A program made the translations under genes and the position numbers. This document shows, one piece after another, positions 1 to 5,617 of a stretch of DNA of 5,617 nucleotides (positions within the stretch are counted from its first letter, which is position 1; every line of letters begins with the position of its first letter). This DNA comes from Giesbergeria sp. (lineage in GTDB: Bacteria > Pseudomonadota > Gammaproteobacteria > Burkholderiales > Burkholderiaceae_C), in contig JAGOCN010000022.1 in NCBI GenBank assembly GCA_017998735.1, forward strand, positions 1 to 5,617, given 5' to 3'. The notes under the pieces were generated by a model. It ran no database searches and was not told the DNA's origin. It saw nothing but the letters and a program-made list of their open reading frames with translations.

Positions 1-977
1 GACGACACCGCCAGGCCCTTGATACCCATGATCAGCGACTCGCCTTCCACGAAGTTGAAGGAGATGTTCACGTTCTGGGGCACACGGTGCTCCATGCTGC
101 CGTTGATGAACACCTGCTCGATGTCCGACAGGCCATCAATCAGCCGCTGCTGCAGTGCACGGGCCTTGGCATTGACCTCGTTCATTTCCAGCTTGATGAT
201 GCGAAACGCCTCACCCATGCCGACGATCTGGTGGGTTGGCAGCGTGCCGGAACGCATGCCGCGCTCATGGCCACCGCCATGGATCTGCGCTTCCAGCCGC
301 ACACGCGGCTTGCGGCGAACATACAAGGCGCCCACGCCTTTGGGGCCGTAGGTCTTGTGTGCCGTCATGCTCATCAGGTCCACCGGCATGGTCTTCATGT
401 CGATGTCCACACGGCCGGTGGCCTGTGCAGCATCCACATGGAACAAAATGCCCTTTTCACGGCACAGCGCACCGATGCCTGGAATGTCCTGGATGACACC
501 GATCTCGTTGTTCACATACAGCACGCTGACCAGAATGGTGTCCGGGCGGATGGCAGCCTTGAGCGCATCCATGCCCACCAGTCCGTCTTCCTGCACATCC
601 AGATAGGTGACTTCAAAACCCTGGCGCTCGAGCTCGCGCATGGTGTCCAGCACGGCCTTGTGTTCGGTCCTGAGGGTGATGAGGTGCTTTCCTTTTCCCT
701 TGTAAAACTGCGCAGCCCCCTTGAGCGCCAGGTTGATGGACTCGGTGGCACCACTGGTCCAGACGATTTCGCGCGGGTCAGCACCAATCAGGTCTGCAAC
801 CTGTGTGCGGGCCGCCTCGATCGCCTCTTCGGCTTCCCAACCCCAGGCATGGCTGCGCGAAGCGGAATTGCCAAAATGCTCCCGCAACCACGGGATCATG
901 GCGTCCACCACGCGCGGGTCCACCGGGGTGGTGGCAGCGTAATCAAGGTAAATGGGGAAATGCGGTGTCATGTCCAT
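1..977 (-). CDS. iscS: Cysteine desulfurase IscS, 3' end cut by window edge
   Basis: IscS is a cytoplasmic PLP enzyme that takes sulfur from L-cysteine, releases alanine and passes the persulfide to IscU and other acceptors for Fe-S clusters and tRNA thiolation. The minus strand reads [20 protein letters not shown] at the N-terminus and stays open for 325 complete codons to the edge. Visible hallmarks are the PLP phosphate-binding GAT at about 76-78, TEHKAVLD with the ring-stacking His106, HVDAAQ with Asp182 and Gln185, and AHKTYGPKG with Schiff-base Lys208, followed by [11 protein letters not shown] and [13 protein letters not shown]. All sit two residues later than in E. coli IscS. The visible part ends at KGLAVSS, so the catalytic Cys (expected near codon 330) and roughly 80 residues lie outside the window. 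The start at 977 has a weak GAG six bases upstream; a second ATG at 971 is possible. It lies downstream of iscR on the same strand, the usual isc operon order. The motif normally GATESDN reads GATESIN here. Confidence 0.97.
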   Translation of the reverse strand, partial: MDMTPHFPIYLDYAATTPVDPRVVDAMIPWLREHFGNSASRSHAWGWEAEEAIEAARTQVADLIGADPREIVWTSGATESINLALKGAAQFYKGKGKHLITLRTEHKAVLDTMRELERQGFEVTYLDVQEDGLVGMDALKAAIRPDTILVSVLYVNNEIGVIQDIPGIGALCREKGILFHVDAAQATGRVDIDMKTMPVDLMSMTAHKTYGPKGVGALYVRRKPRVRLEAQIHGGGHERGMRSGTLPTHQIVGMGEAFRIIKLEMNEVNAKARALQQRLIDGLSDIEQVFINGSMEHRVPQNVNISFNFVEGESLIMGIKGLAVS

Positions 978-1009
978 GGCTGGCTCAATGAAAGCTTGGG
1001 GCTGGCGTT

Positions 1010-1032
1010 AAAAAGGCGAAAGCAGCGCGCCT
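1010..1032 (-). terminator. Weak terminator-like hairpin between iscR and iscS
   Basis: On the minus strand AGGCG (1028-1032) can pair with CGCCT (1014-1018) around a nine-base loop, and the stem is followed by a short T run (1010-1013). The stem is short, so full termination is unlikely. It could act as an attenuator or as a 3' end for an iscR-only transcript. It lies within the iscR-iscS gap, about 33 bases before the iscS start. Function is inferred from shape alone. Confidence 0.3.
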
Positions 1033-1063
1033 GAGCGCATGGCTGGTTTTCGATGGACAGGCG

Positions 1064-1075
1064 GTGTGCGCACAC
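1064..1075. repeat. Palindrome GTGTGCGCACAC after iscR stop
   Basis: This is a perfect 12-base palindrome starting 18 bases past the iscR stop codon. In the transcript it could fold as GTGT/ACAC around a GCGC loop, extended by two GC pairs beyond one mismatch. It might protect the iscR 3' end or serve as a protein site. Short GC-rich palindromes also arise by chance. Confidence 0.35.
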
Positions 1076-1093
1076 TGCGCAGACCGTCTGCCT

Positions 1094-1630
1094 TCAGGAT
1101 TTGGCGAACACGTTGCCGAGAGCAAACACCGAGTTGGGTGCGTTCACGCGGATCGGCTTGATGACCGGGGCAGTGGAAATGGCACGGCGCACTGCCGGCT
1201 TGTCCTCGATTTGCACACCCTTGGCAAGCTGTTCATCGACCAGTTTCTGCAGATTGACGGAATCCAGGAATTCCACCATGCGCTGGTTGAGCGAAGCCCA
1301 CAGGTCGTGCGTCATGCAGCGCCCTGCTTCACCAAGGCAGTTTTCCTTGCCACCGCATTGCGTGGCATCGATAGGCTCGTCCACCGAGACTATGATGTCT
1401 GCCACGGTGATGTCGGCTGCCTTGCGCGCCAGGGTGTAACCGCCTCCAGGACCACGGGTGGACTCCACCAGCTCATGGCGGCGCAATTTGCCGAACAGCT
1501 GTTCCAGATAAGACAATGAAATACGCTGGCGCTGGCTGATGGCAGCCAGAGTGACAGGGCCATTGTTCTGGCGCAATGCCAGATCGATCATGGCGGTCAC
1601 CGCAAAACGGCCTTTGGTTGTGAGACGCAT
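1094..1630 (-). CDS. iscR: Fe-S cluster-binding transcriptional regulator IscR (Rrf2 family)
   Basis: IscR is a homodimeric winged-helix regulator that senses cellular Fe-S status. With a [2Fe-2S] cluster it represses the isc operon, and the apo form still regulates other promoters. The 178-residue product starts MRLTTKGRFAVTAMIDLAL and has the helix-turn-helix around ISLSYLEQLF, with the equivalent of E. coli Glu43, which discriminates operator types. The wing RGPGGGY is at about 59-65. Cluster ligands are Cys92, Cys98 and Cys105 with His108, in the motif CGGKENCLGEAGRCMTH. The third cysteine is one residue further on than in E. coli. The C-terminal tail is somewhat longer than in the 162-residue E. 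coli protein, and such tails vary. I chose the ATG at 1630 because it gives the canonical MRLT start and has AAGGAG six bases upstream; a GTG one codon earlier (1633) is less likely. iscS follows on the same strand. Autoregulation is likely from the operator-like sequence at 1789-1813. Confidence 0.97.
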   Translation of the reverse strand: MRLTTKGRFAVTAMIDLALRQNNGPVTLAAISQRQRISLSYLEQLFGKLRRHELVESTRGPGGGYTLARKAADITVADIIVSVDEPIDATQCGGKENCLGEAGRCMTHDLWASLNQRMVEFLDSVNLQKLVDEQLAKGVQIEDKPAVRRAISTAPVIKPIRVNAPNSVFALGNVFAKS

Positions 1631-1634
1631 CACA

Positions 1635-1642
1635 AGCTCCTT
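1635..1642 (-). promoter_or_regulatory. Ribosome-binding site of iscR
   Basis: The minus strand reads CAAGGAGC, then TTGTG, then the ATG at 1630. The AAGGAG core spaced six bases from the ATG settles the start at 1630 rather than the overlapping GTG at 1633. Confidence 0.75.
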
Positions 1643-1651
1643 GTTTATAAG

Positions 1652-1664
1652 TTGACTCTGTCAA
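1652..1664. repeat. Inverted repeat TTGAC-N3-GTCAA before iscR RBS
   Basis: Perfect five-base arms are separated by three bases, about ten bases upstream of the iscR ribosome-binding site. The TTGAC arm resembles the half-site core of IscR type 1 operators, but the spacing is shorter than the consensus (GAC-N7-GTC). It could be a secondary regulator site or a small hairpin in the leader. Function is unknown. Confidence 0.35.
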
Positions 1665-1716
1665 GAAACCCCTGGCTGCCTGTTGGCTGGCTGGGAACCG
1701 TCTGCTCCACTGTCTT

Positions 1717-1728
1717 TGGCAATTGCCA
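1717..1728. repeat. Palindrome TGGCAATTGCCA in iscR leader
   Basis: This is a perfect 12-base palindrome in the middle of the predicted untranslated leader of iscR, roughly 45 bases downstream of the predicted transcription start. It could be a DNA-binding site or a small hairpin. I do not recognise a matching regulator. Confidence 0.35.
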
Positions 1729-1777
1729 CTGCCTTGAAACACCTGTGCGCATGGGATCTTTTTGAAGGATTGAGGCA

Positions 1778-1809
1778 AGTATACCACAAATCCCCATCAA
1801 TCTTGTCAA
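1778..1809 (-). promoter_or_regulatory. Predicted sigma70 promoter of the iscR operon
   Basis: On the minus strand there is a perfect -35 box TTGACA (1804-1809) and a -10 box TATACT (1778-1783) preceded by TGG, giving an extended TGnTATACT -10. The spacer is 20 bases, longer than the ideal 17, which the extended -10 may compensate. Transcription would start near 1771, giving a leader of about 140 bases before the iscR ATG. The operator-like element at 1789-1813 overlaps the -35 box and spacer, which fits repression by IscR. Confidence 0.6.
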
Positions 1810-1813
1810 GTAA
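1789..1813 (-). promoter_or_regulatory. Candidate IscR type 1 operator
   Basis: Compared by eye with the published 25-base type 1 IscR consensus (ATASYYGACTRWWWYAGTCRRSTAT), about 17 positions agree. The left half, TACTTGAC, fits fully; the right half, GATGGGGAT, is degenerate and may be off by one base. The site covers the -35 box of the predicted iscR promoter, a suitable place for repression. The match is imperfect and was not scored computationally. Confidence 0.4.
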
Positions 1814-1831
1814 AAATACCCTTCGGTATTT
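1812..1831 (-). terminator. Short hairpin, possible uvrB terminator
   Basis: Perfect seven-base arms AAATACC and GGTATTT enclose a GAAG loop, and on the minus strand the stem runs into further T residues (five in a row in total). It begins about 27 bases after the uvrB stop. The stem is AT-rich and so weak for a rho-independent terminator. It also abuts the iscR -35 region, so it could instead be a regulator site. Confidence 0.4.
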
Positions 1832-1858
1832 ATTGTGTCTTCTCAGTCTCTGTAGCTT

Positions 1859-3952
1859 TCAGGCTGCTGGAAAAGAAACGATGCTGTCCGAACCTTGTGC
1901 CCCGAAAGCCTGCGCCTTCAGCCGTGCCAGCTGATCGCGCAGCCTTGCTGCCTGCTCGAATTCAAGGTTTCGTGCATGTTCCAGCATTTGCTTTTCAAGC
2001 CGCTTGATTTCGCGCGCCATGTCTTTCTCGGACATGTCCTCCACCTTGGCGCGCTGCAGCGCCTCTTGGGCAAGCCGGTCCACCTCTTTTCCTGCCTTCT
2101 CGCTGTAGACGCCGTCAATCAGGTCTCGTACCCGCTTGACAATGCTGCGCGGGGTAATGGAATGGGTCTGGTTGTGTGTGACCTGCCTTGCACGCCGGCG
2201 TTCCGTTTCATCCATGGCTTTTTGCATGGAATCGGTGACCCTGTCGGCATAAAGAATCGCCTTGCCGTTCAGGTTGCGCGCTGCGCGTCCAATGGTCTGG
2301 AGCAGGCTGCGCTCAGAGCGCAAAAACCCTTCCTTGTCTGCATCCAGAATGGCCACCAGGGACACCTCGGGAATGTCCAGCCCTTCACGCAACAGGTTGA
2401 TGCCTACCAGCACATCGAAGGCCCCCAACCGCAGGTCGCGGATGATTTCCACGCGCTCCACGGTGTCCACATCGCTGTGCAGGTAACGCACCTTGGCACC
2501 GTTGTCGCTCAGATAGTCCGTCAACTGCTCGGCCATGCGTTTGGTCAGGGTGGTGATCAGCACCCGCTCACCCAGTTCGGAGCGCAGCCGTATTTCCTGC
2601 AACACGTCGTCCACCTGGTGCACGGCAGGGCGCACTTCGATCAAAGGGTCCACCAACCCGGTGGGACGCACCAATTGCTCCACCACCTTGCCTGCATGGG
2701 TCTTTTCATAGTCTGCCGGCGTGGCGGAAACAAAGATGGCTTGCCGCATGCGCCGCTCGAATTCCTCGAACTTGAGTGGCCGATTGTCCAGGGCCGAAGG
2801 CAGCCTGAAGCCATATTCGACAAGCGTTGTCTTGCGTGAGCGGTCCCCGTTGTACATAGCATTGAGCTGACTGATCATCTGGTGGCTTTCGTCCAGAAAC
2901 ATCAGCGCATCTGCAGGCAGATAGTCTGTCAAGGTGCTGGGCGGATCCCCTGGAGCGCTGCCTGAAAGGTGGCGGGAATAGTTTTCAATGCCTTTGCAAT
3001 GGCCCAATTCGCTGAGCATTTCAAGATCAAAACGCGTGCGCTGCTCCAAGCGTTGCGCTTCCACAAGTTTGCCCTCTGCCACAAAGTGCTGAAGGCGCCC
3101 GCTCAACTCTGCCTTGATGGCCTCCACGGCAGACAGTACCTGGTCGCGGGGTGTCACATAGTGGCTGCTGGGGTAGACGGTGAAACGTGGAATGCTCTGC
3201 CGCACCCGCCCTGTCAATGGATCGAACAACTGCAGACTTTCCACTTCGTCATCGAACAATTCAATGCGGATGGCGAGCTCGGAATGCTCTGCAGGAAACA
3301 CGTCGATGGTGTCACCGCGCACGCGAAAATTGCCACGCGAAAAATCTGCATCGTTGCGCTGGTACTGCATGCGCACCAATTGGGCAATGGCATCGCGCTG
3401 GCCCAGATTGTCACCGGTGCGCAGCGTCATCACCATTCGGTGGTAGCTTTGCGGATTGCCAATGCCGTAGATGGCAGAAACCGTGGCAACCACCACCACG
3501 TCACGCCGCTCCAGAATGCTCTTGGTGCAAGACAGGCGCATCTGCTCAATGTGCTCGTTGATGGCGCTGTCCTTCTCAATGAACAGGTCGCGCTGCGGCA
3601 CATAGGCTTCAGGCTGGTAGTAGTCGTAATAGCTGACGAAATATTCCACTGCGTTTTTAGGAAAAAACTCGCGGAATTCACTGTAGAGCTGTGCTGCCAA
3701 TGTCTTGTTGGGGGCGAACACGATGGCCGGGCGCCCCATGCGGGCAATGACATTGGCCATGGTGAAGGTTTTACCCGAGCCCGTGACACCCAGCAGGGTC
3801 TGGAACACTTCACCGTCGCGCAAGCCTTCCACCAGCTGTTCAATGGCTTCAGGCTGGTCGCCGGCAGGAGGGTAAGGTTGGTACAGCTCAAAGGGCGATC
3901 CATCAAAATGGACAAACTGCCCAGTCTCGGGCACATCGGAAACTTCATGCAT
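1859..3952 (-). CDS. uvrB: Excinuclease ABC subunit B (UvrB)
   Basis: UvrB is the damage-verifying, helicase-like ATPase of nucleotide excision repair. UvrA loads it on DNA, and it then recruits UvrC for incision. The 697-residue protein is complete. It shows Walker A GVTGSGKT (55-62), the beta-hairpin that inserts between strands ([13 protein letters not shown], about 108-120), YGIG (162-165), the DESH Walker B box (354-357), SATP (409-412), motif [15 protein letters not shown] (517-530), motif [11 protein letters not shown] (552-560) and a C-terminal UVR domain (about 645-680) that contacts UvrC. It is about 24 residues longer than E. coli UvrB (673), with 16 of them at the N-terminus. An in-frame stop (3968-3970) lies only five codons upstream, so the ATG at 3952 is the earliest start. 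It has no clear Shine-Dalgarno; a GTG at codon 7 is a less likely alternative. I saw no obvious LexA box upstream. iscR lies downstream on the same strand, behind its own promoter. Confidence 0.99.
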   Translation of the reverse strand: MHEVSDVPETGQFVHFDGSPFELYQPYPPAGDQPEAIEQLVEGLRDGEVFQTLLGVTGSGKTFTMANVIARMGRPAIVFAPNKTLAAQLYSEFREFFPKNAVEYFVSYYDYYQPEAYVPQRDLFIEKDSAINEHIEQMRLSCTKSILERRDVVVVATVSAIYGIGNPQSYHRMVMTLRTGDNLGQRDAIAQLVRMQYQRNDADFSRGNFRVRGDTIDVFPAEHSELAIRIELFDDEVESLQLFDPLTGRVRQSIPRFTVYPSSHYVTPRDQVLSAVEAIKAELSGRLQHFVAEGKLVEAQRLEQRTRFDLEMLSELGHCKGIENYSRHLSGSAPGDPPSTLTDYLPADALMFLDESHQMISQLNAMYNGDRSRKTTLVEYGFRLPSALDNRPLKFEEFERRMRQAIFVSATPADYEKTHAGKVVEQLVRPTGLVDPLIEVRPAVHQVDDVLQEIRLRSELGERVLITTLTKRMAEQLTDYLSDNGAKVRYLHSDVDTVERVEIIRDLRLGAFDVLVGINLLREGLDIPEVSLVAILDADKEGFLRSERSLLQTIGRAARNLNGKAILYADRVTDSMQKAMDETERRRARQVTHNQTHSITPRSIVKRVRDLIDGVYSEKAGKEVDRLAQEALQRAKVEDMSEKDMAREIKRLEKQMLEHARNLEFEQAARLRDQLARLKAQAFGAQGSDSIVSFPAA

Positions 3953-4064
3953 GGTGTGGTTGCAGCGTCACCGGTTGTGGCCGCCGCTAAAATGGAAAAT
4001 TGACCCGAAAGGCTACTGCAGCTTGGGGTTTGTTGCTGAATTTCCATCCCACCTAGGACTTTTC
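3953..4064. other. Divergent uvrB / aminotransferase intergenic region
   Basis: This 112-base gap must hold the promoter for the rightward aminotransferase gene and probably that of leftward uvrB. A possible plus-strand -10 (TAAAAT, 3988-3993) has no good -35 partner, and a TTGACC at about 4000-4005 has no good -10. I see no convincing LexA-type CTGT-N8-ACAG site and no small gene. Promoter positions here are unresolved. Confidence 0.5.
4055..4058 (+). promoter_or_regulatory. Ribosome-binding site of the aminotransferase gene
   Basis: AGGA lies six bases before the ATG at 4065. This selects the MSLFTAVEMAPRDPILGL start over upstream in-frame codons that would add a non-homologous extension. 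Confidence 0.7.
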
Positions 4065-5261
4065 ATGTCTCTGTTTACCGCCGTTGAAATGGCGCCCCGC
4101 GATCCCATTCTGGGTCTGAATGAGCAATTCAATGCCGATCCCAATCCGCACAAAGTCAATCTGGGTGTGGGTGTGTATTTCGATGAAGACGGCAAATTGC
4201 CTTTGCTGCAGTGTGTTCAAGCAGCTGAACAGGCCATGATGGCCAAACCTTCGGCACGCGGATACCTTCCAATCGATGGCATTGCCGCCTATGACTCAGC
4301 GATCAAGACCCTGGTCTTTGGTGCTGACAGCGAGCCTGTCGTCTCAGGCCGTGTTGCCACCGTTCAGGCCATTGGTGGCACCGGCGCCCTGAAAATCGGT
4401 GCCGACTTTCTGAAAAAACTCAGTCCCGATGCCAAGGTGCTCATCTCGGACCCCAGCTGGGAAAACCACCGCGCTCTGTTCACCAATGCAGGCTTTGCAG
4501 TGGGAACCTATGCCTACTACGATGCGGTCCATCGCGGCATCAACTTTGCCGGAATGCTGGCCAGTCTTGAAGCGGCAGCGCCAGGCACTATCATCGTTCT
4601 GCACGCCTGCTGCCATAACCCTACAGGCTACGATCTCACGCCTGCGCAATGGGATGAAGTCATTGCAGTCGTCCAAAAGAAAAAGCTGACGCCTTTTCTG
4701 GACATGGCCTACCAAGGCTTTGGCAATGGCATCACGCAAGACGGTGCCGTGATTGGCAAATTTGTGGCGGCAGGCATGATTTTCTTTGTGTCCACCTCTT
4801 TCAGCAAAAGCTTCAGCCTGTATGGTGAACGCGTAGGCGGTCTTTCAGTGCTGTGCACCGACAAGGAAGAGGCCAGCCGGGTATTGAGCCAGCTCAAAAT
4901 CGTGATTCGCACCAACTACTCCAACCCGCCAACGCATGGCGGTGCAGTGGTGGCTTCGGTGCTGAACAACCCAGAACTGCGTGCTTTGTGGGAAGAGGAG
5001 CTGGGCAGCATGCGTGTGCGCATCAAGGCAATGCGACAAAAGCTGGTCGACGGCCTGAAGGCTGCCGGCGTACAACAGGACATGTCTTTCATGACCGAAC
5101 AGATCGGCATGTTCAGCTACTCAGGCCTCAACAAAGACCAGATGCTGCGCCTGCGCAGTGAATTTGGTGTGTATGGCACCGATACGGGCCGCATCTGTGT
5201 GGCTGCCCTCAACAACAACAATGTCGCTTACGTTTGCGAATCGATTGCCAAGGTCATGTGA
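4065..5261 (+). CDS. tyrB: Class I aspartate/aromatic amino acid aminotransferase
   Basis: This is a cytoplasmic PLP-dependent aminotransferase of the AspC/TyrB family (fold type I). It moves the amino group between aspartate or aromatic amino acids and 2-oxoglutarate, the last step of tyrosine and phenylalanine synthesis or aspartate formation. The 398-residue product matches the usual length (396-397 in E. coli). It shows the PLP-stacking Trp132 in SDPSWENH, HNPTG with Asn185, FLDMAYQGFG with Asp213 and Tyr216, SFSKSFSLYGERVGG with Schiff-base Lys248 and phosphate-binding Arg256, an Arg282 in IRTNYSNPP matching the substrate side-chain carboxylate arginine, and TGR with Arg376 for the alpha-carboxylate. 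The C-terminus ends FGVYGTDTGRICVAALNNNN... and VM, close to TyrB style. Sequence alone does not decide between aspartate and aromatic preference; the LYGERVGGLSV segment resembles TyrB, while YAYYDA and NYSNPP resemble AspC. It is divergent from uvrB and appears monocistronic, with its own terminator. Confidence 0.95.
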   Translation: MSLFTAVEMAPRDPILGLNEQFNADPNPHKVNLGVGVYFDEDGKLPLLQCVQAAEQAMMAKPSARGYLPIDGIAAYDSAIKTLVFGADSEPVVSGRVATVQAIGGTGALKIGADFLKKLSPDAKVLISDPSWENHRALFTNAGFAVGTYAYYDAVHRGINFAGMLASLEAAAPGTIIVLHACCHNPTGYDLTPAQWDEVIAVVQKKKLTPFLDMAYQGFGNGITQDGAVIGKFVAAGMIFFVSTSFSKSFSLYGERVGGLSVLCTDKEEASRVLSQLKIVIRTNYSNPPTHGGAVVASVLNNPELRALWEEELGSMRVRIKAMRQKLVDGLKAAGVQQDMSFMTEQIGMFSYSGLNKDQMLRLRSEFGVYGTDTGRICVAALNNNNVAYVCESIAKVM

Positions 5262-5290
5262 AACCTTGTTGCTGCAGCCTGCGCAACACC

Positions 5291-5312
5291 AACCGCCTGC
5301 GGGCGGTTTTTT
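5291..5312 (+). terminator. Rho-independent terminator of the aminotransferase gene
   Basis: AACCGCC (5291-5297) and GGCGGTT (5302-5308) form a perfect seven-pair stem with a TGCG loop, followed by four more T residues, six in a row in total. It begins 30 bases after the stop codon. It works in the plus direction only, since no T run follows it on the minus strand. Confidence 0.9.
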
Positions 5313-5339
5313 CATTGCCTGTTGAAATGGAAAAGCTAT

Positions 5340-5380
5340 AAAAAAAGGGTTTGCACCTGCTTTCGCAATTGCAAACCCTT
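5340..5380 (-). terminator. Rho-independent terminator of the tRNA-Glu/tRNA-Asp unit
   Basis: On the minus strand AAGGGTTTGCA (5370-5380) pairs perfectly over 11 bases with TGCAAACCCTT (5345-5355). The loop region can itself fold as TGC-GAAA-GCA, a GNRA-capped inner stem. A run of T residues follows (5340-5344, plus the paired TT). It starts six bases past the CCA end of tRNA-Asp, so it is the end of the tRNA transcript. Confidence 0.9.
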
Positions 5381-5386
5381 GGTACT

Positions 5387-5463
5387 TGGCGGAGCGGACG
5401 GGACTCGAACCCGCGACCCCCGGCGTGACAGGCCGGTATTCTAACCAACTGAACTACCACTCC
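5387..5463 (-). tRNA. tRNA-Asp (anticodon GTC)
   Basis: The 77-base minus-strand sequence starts GGAGTGGTAGTTCAGTTGG and forms a full cloverleaf. Acceptor arms GGAGTGG and CCGCTCC pair with one T-G wobble, the D arm contains AGTTCAGTTGGTTAGA, the anticodon loop is CTGTCAC (GTC at 5427-5429) and the T arm is CGGGTTCGAGTCCCG. The discriminator is G and the CCA end is encoded (5387-5389). The GTC anticodon decodes GAC and GAT. Confidence 0.98.
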
Positions 5464-5479
5464 TGGCAGGCAGCTTTTT

Positions 5480-5500
5480 GCTTGCATTCAAGATGCAAGC
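5480..5500. repeat. Hairpin in tRNA-Glu/tRNA-Asp spacer
   Basis: Perfect eight-base arms GCTTGCAT and ATGCAAGC enclose a five-base loop in the 51-base spacer between the two tRNAs. On the transcribed (minus) strand the stem is followed by A residues, not T, so it is not a terminator. It may guide tRNA precursor processing, or be incidental. Confidence 0.5.
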
Positions 5501-5514
5501 CAAGCGCTACAACT

Positions 5515-5590
5515 TGGCGACCCCACGGGGATTCGAACCCCGGTACCTACCGTGAAAGGGTAGTGTCCTAGGCCTCTAGACGATGGGGTC
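5515..5590 (-). tRNA. tRNA-Glu (anticodon TTC)
   Basis: The 76-base minus-strand sequence starts GACCCCATCGTCTAGAGG and folds as a cloverleaf. Acceptor arms GACCCCA and TGGGGTC pair fully, the anticodon loop is CTTTCAC (TTC at 5554-5556) and the T arm is CGGGGTTCGAATCCCCG. The discriminator is G and CCA is encoded (5515-5517). It lies upstream of tRNA-Asp on the same strand; the 51-base spacer and the single terminator after tRNA-Asp suggest co-transcription. The promoter is probably beyond the right edge, since only 27 bases remain. Confidence 0.98.
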
Positions 5591-5617
5591 AAAACCTTGG
5601 AACAACCGACAACAAAA

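Noticed and set aside
87..1034. Long plus-strand open frame of 315 codons opposite iscS
   Set aside because: It mirrors the iscS reading frame, its translation is rich in His and Gln with no recognisable domain, and the minus-strand IscS match is unambiguous.
1644..1649. TATAAA as a second -10 box close to iscR
   Set aside because: It has no acceptable -35 at normal spacing, and a start there would fall on the ribosome-binding site.
1671..1693. GGCTGSC-type repeated triplets as a leader hairpin
   Set aside because: The repeats are direct rather than inverted, so they do not pair into a stable stem.
1473..1787. Minus-strand open frame overlapping the iscR leader and 5' part
   Set aside because: It runs out of frame through IscR, shows no recognisable protein features and covers the predicted promoter and leader.
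2969..4003. Plus-strand open frame of 344 codons opposite uvrB, and a similar one at 1895-2839
   Set aside because: Both are antisense shadows of uvrB caused by its codon bias; no family motif or ribosome-binding site supports them.
3953..4064. LexA (SOS) box upstream of uvrB
   Set aside because: I looked for CTGT-N8-ACAG-like sequence on both strands and found nothing convincing, although uvrB is SOS-controlled in some bacteria.
5254..5571. Short open frames across the tRNA region
   Set aside because: They translate through tRNA genes and terminators and have no coding support.
1..5617. CRISPR array, insertion sequence, toxin-antitoxin, phage or defence genes
   Set aside because: No repeat-spacer pattern, transposase, integrase or terminal repeats are visible; although tRNA genes can be integration sites, no attachment-site duplication is seen in the window.

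Overview
The window reads as ordinary chromosomal housekeeping DNA from a betaproteobacterium, most likely order Burkholderiales and plausibly family Comamonadaceae. This rests on protein character recalled from memory (an IscS starting [13 protein letters not shown], an IscR cluster motif with C-x5-C-x6-C-x2-H, a TyrB/AspC-type aminotransferase) and on gene order, not on a database search. The DNA is moderately GC-rich with uniform coding character. I see no sign of insertion sequences, phage, CRISPR or recent transfer.

Layout from left to right. Positions 1-977 (minus) hold the N-terminal four-fifths of the cysteine desulfurase gene iscS, cut by the window edge just before the catalytic cysteine. 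A 116-base gap with two small hairpins separates it from iscR (1094-1630, minus), the Fe-S-binding Rrf2-family regulator. The 228 bases at 1631-1858 hold the iscR ribosome-binding site, a long leader, a convincing promoter with an IscR-like operator over its -35 box, and a short hairpin that may end the uvrB transcript. uvrB (1859-3952, minus) encodes the complete excision-repair helicase subunit. Divergent from it, after a 112-base gap, a class I aspartate/aromatic aminotransferase gene (tyrB/aspC type, 4065-5261, plus) ends in a clear rho-independent terminator. On the minus strand at the right end are tRNA-Glu(TTC) and tRNA-Asp(GTC), followed by their own strong terminator, which faces the aminotransferase terminator.

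Functionally, iscR and iscS form the start of an isc iron-sulfur cluster operon reading leftward; iscU, iscA, hscBA and fdx would be expected beyond position 1. IscR probably represses its own promoter when it carries a cluster. uvrB lies upstream on the same strand but appears to be a separate transcription unit. The aminotransferase and the tRNA pair are independent units.

I found no previously undescribed system. The items most worth a second look are regulatory: the iscR promoter/operator, the iscR leader with two small palindromes, the iscR-iscS intergenic hairpins, and the hairpin in the tRNA spacer.
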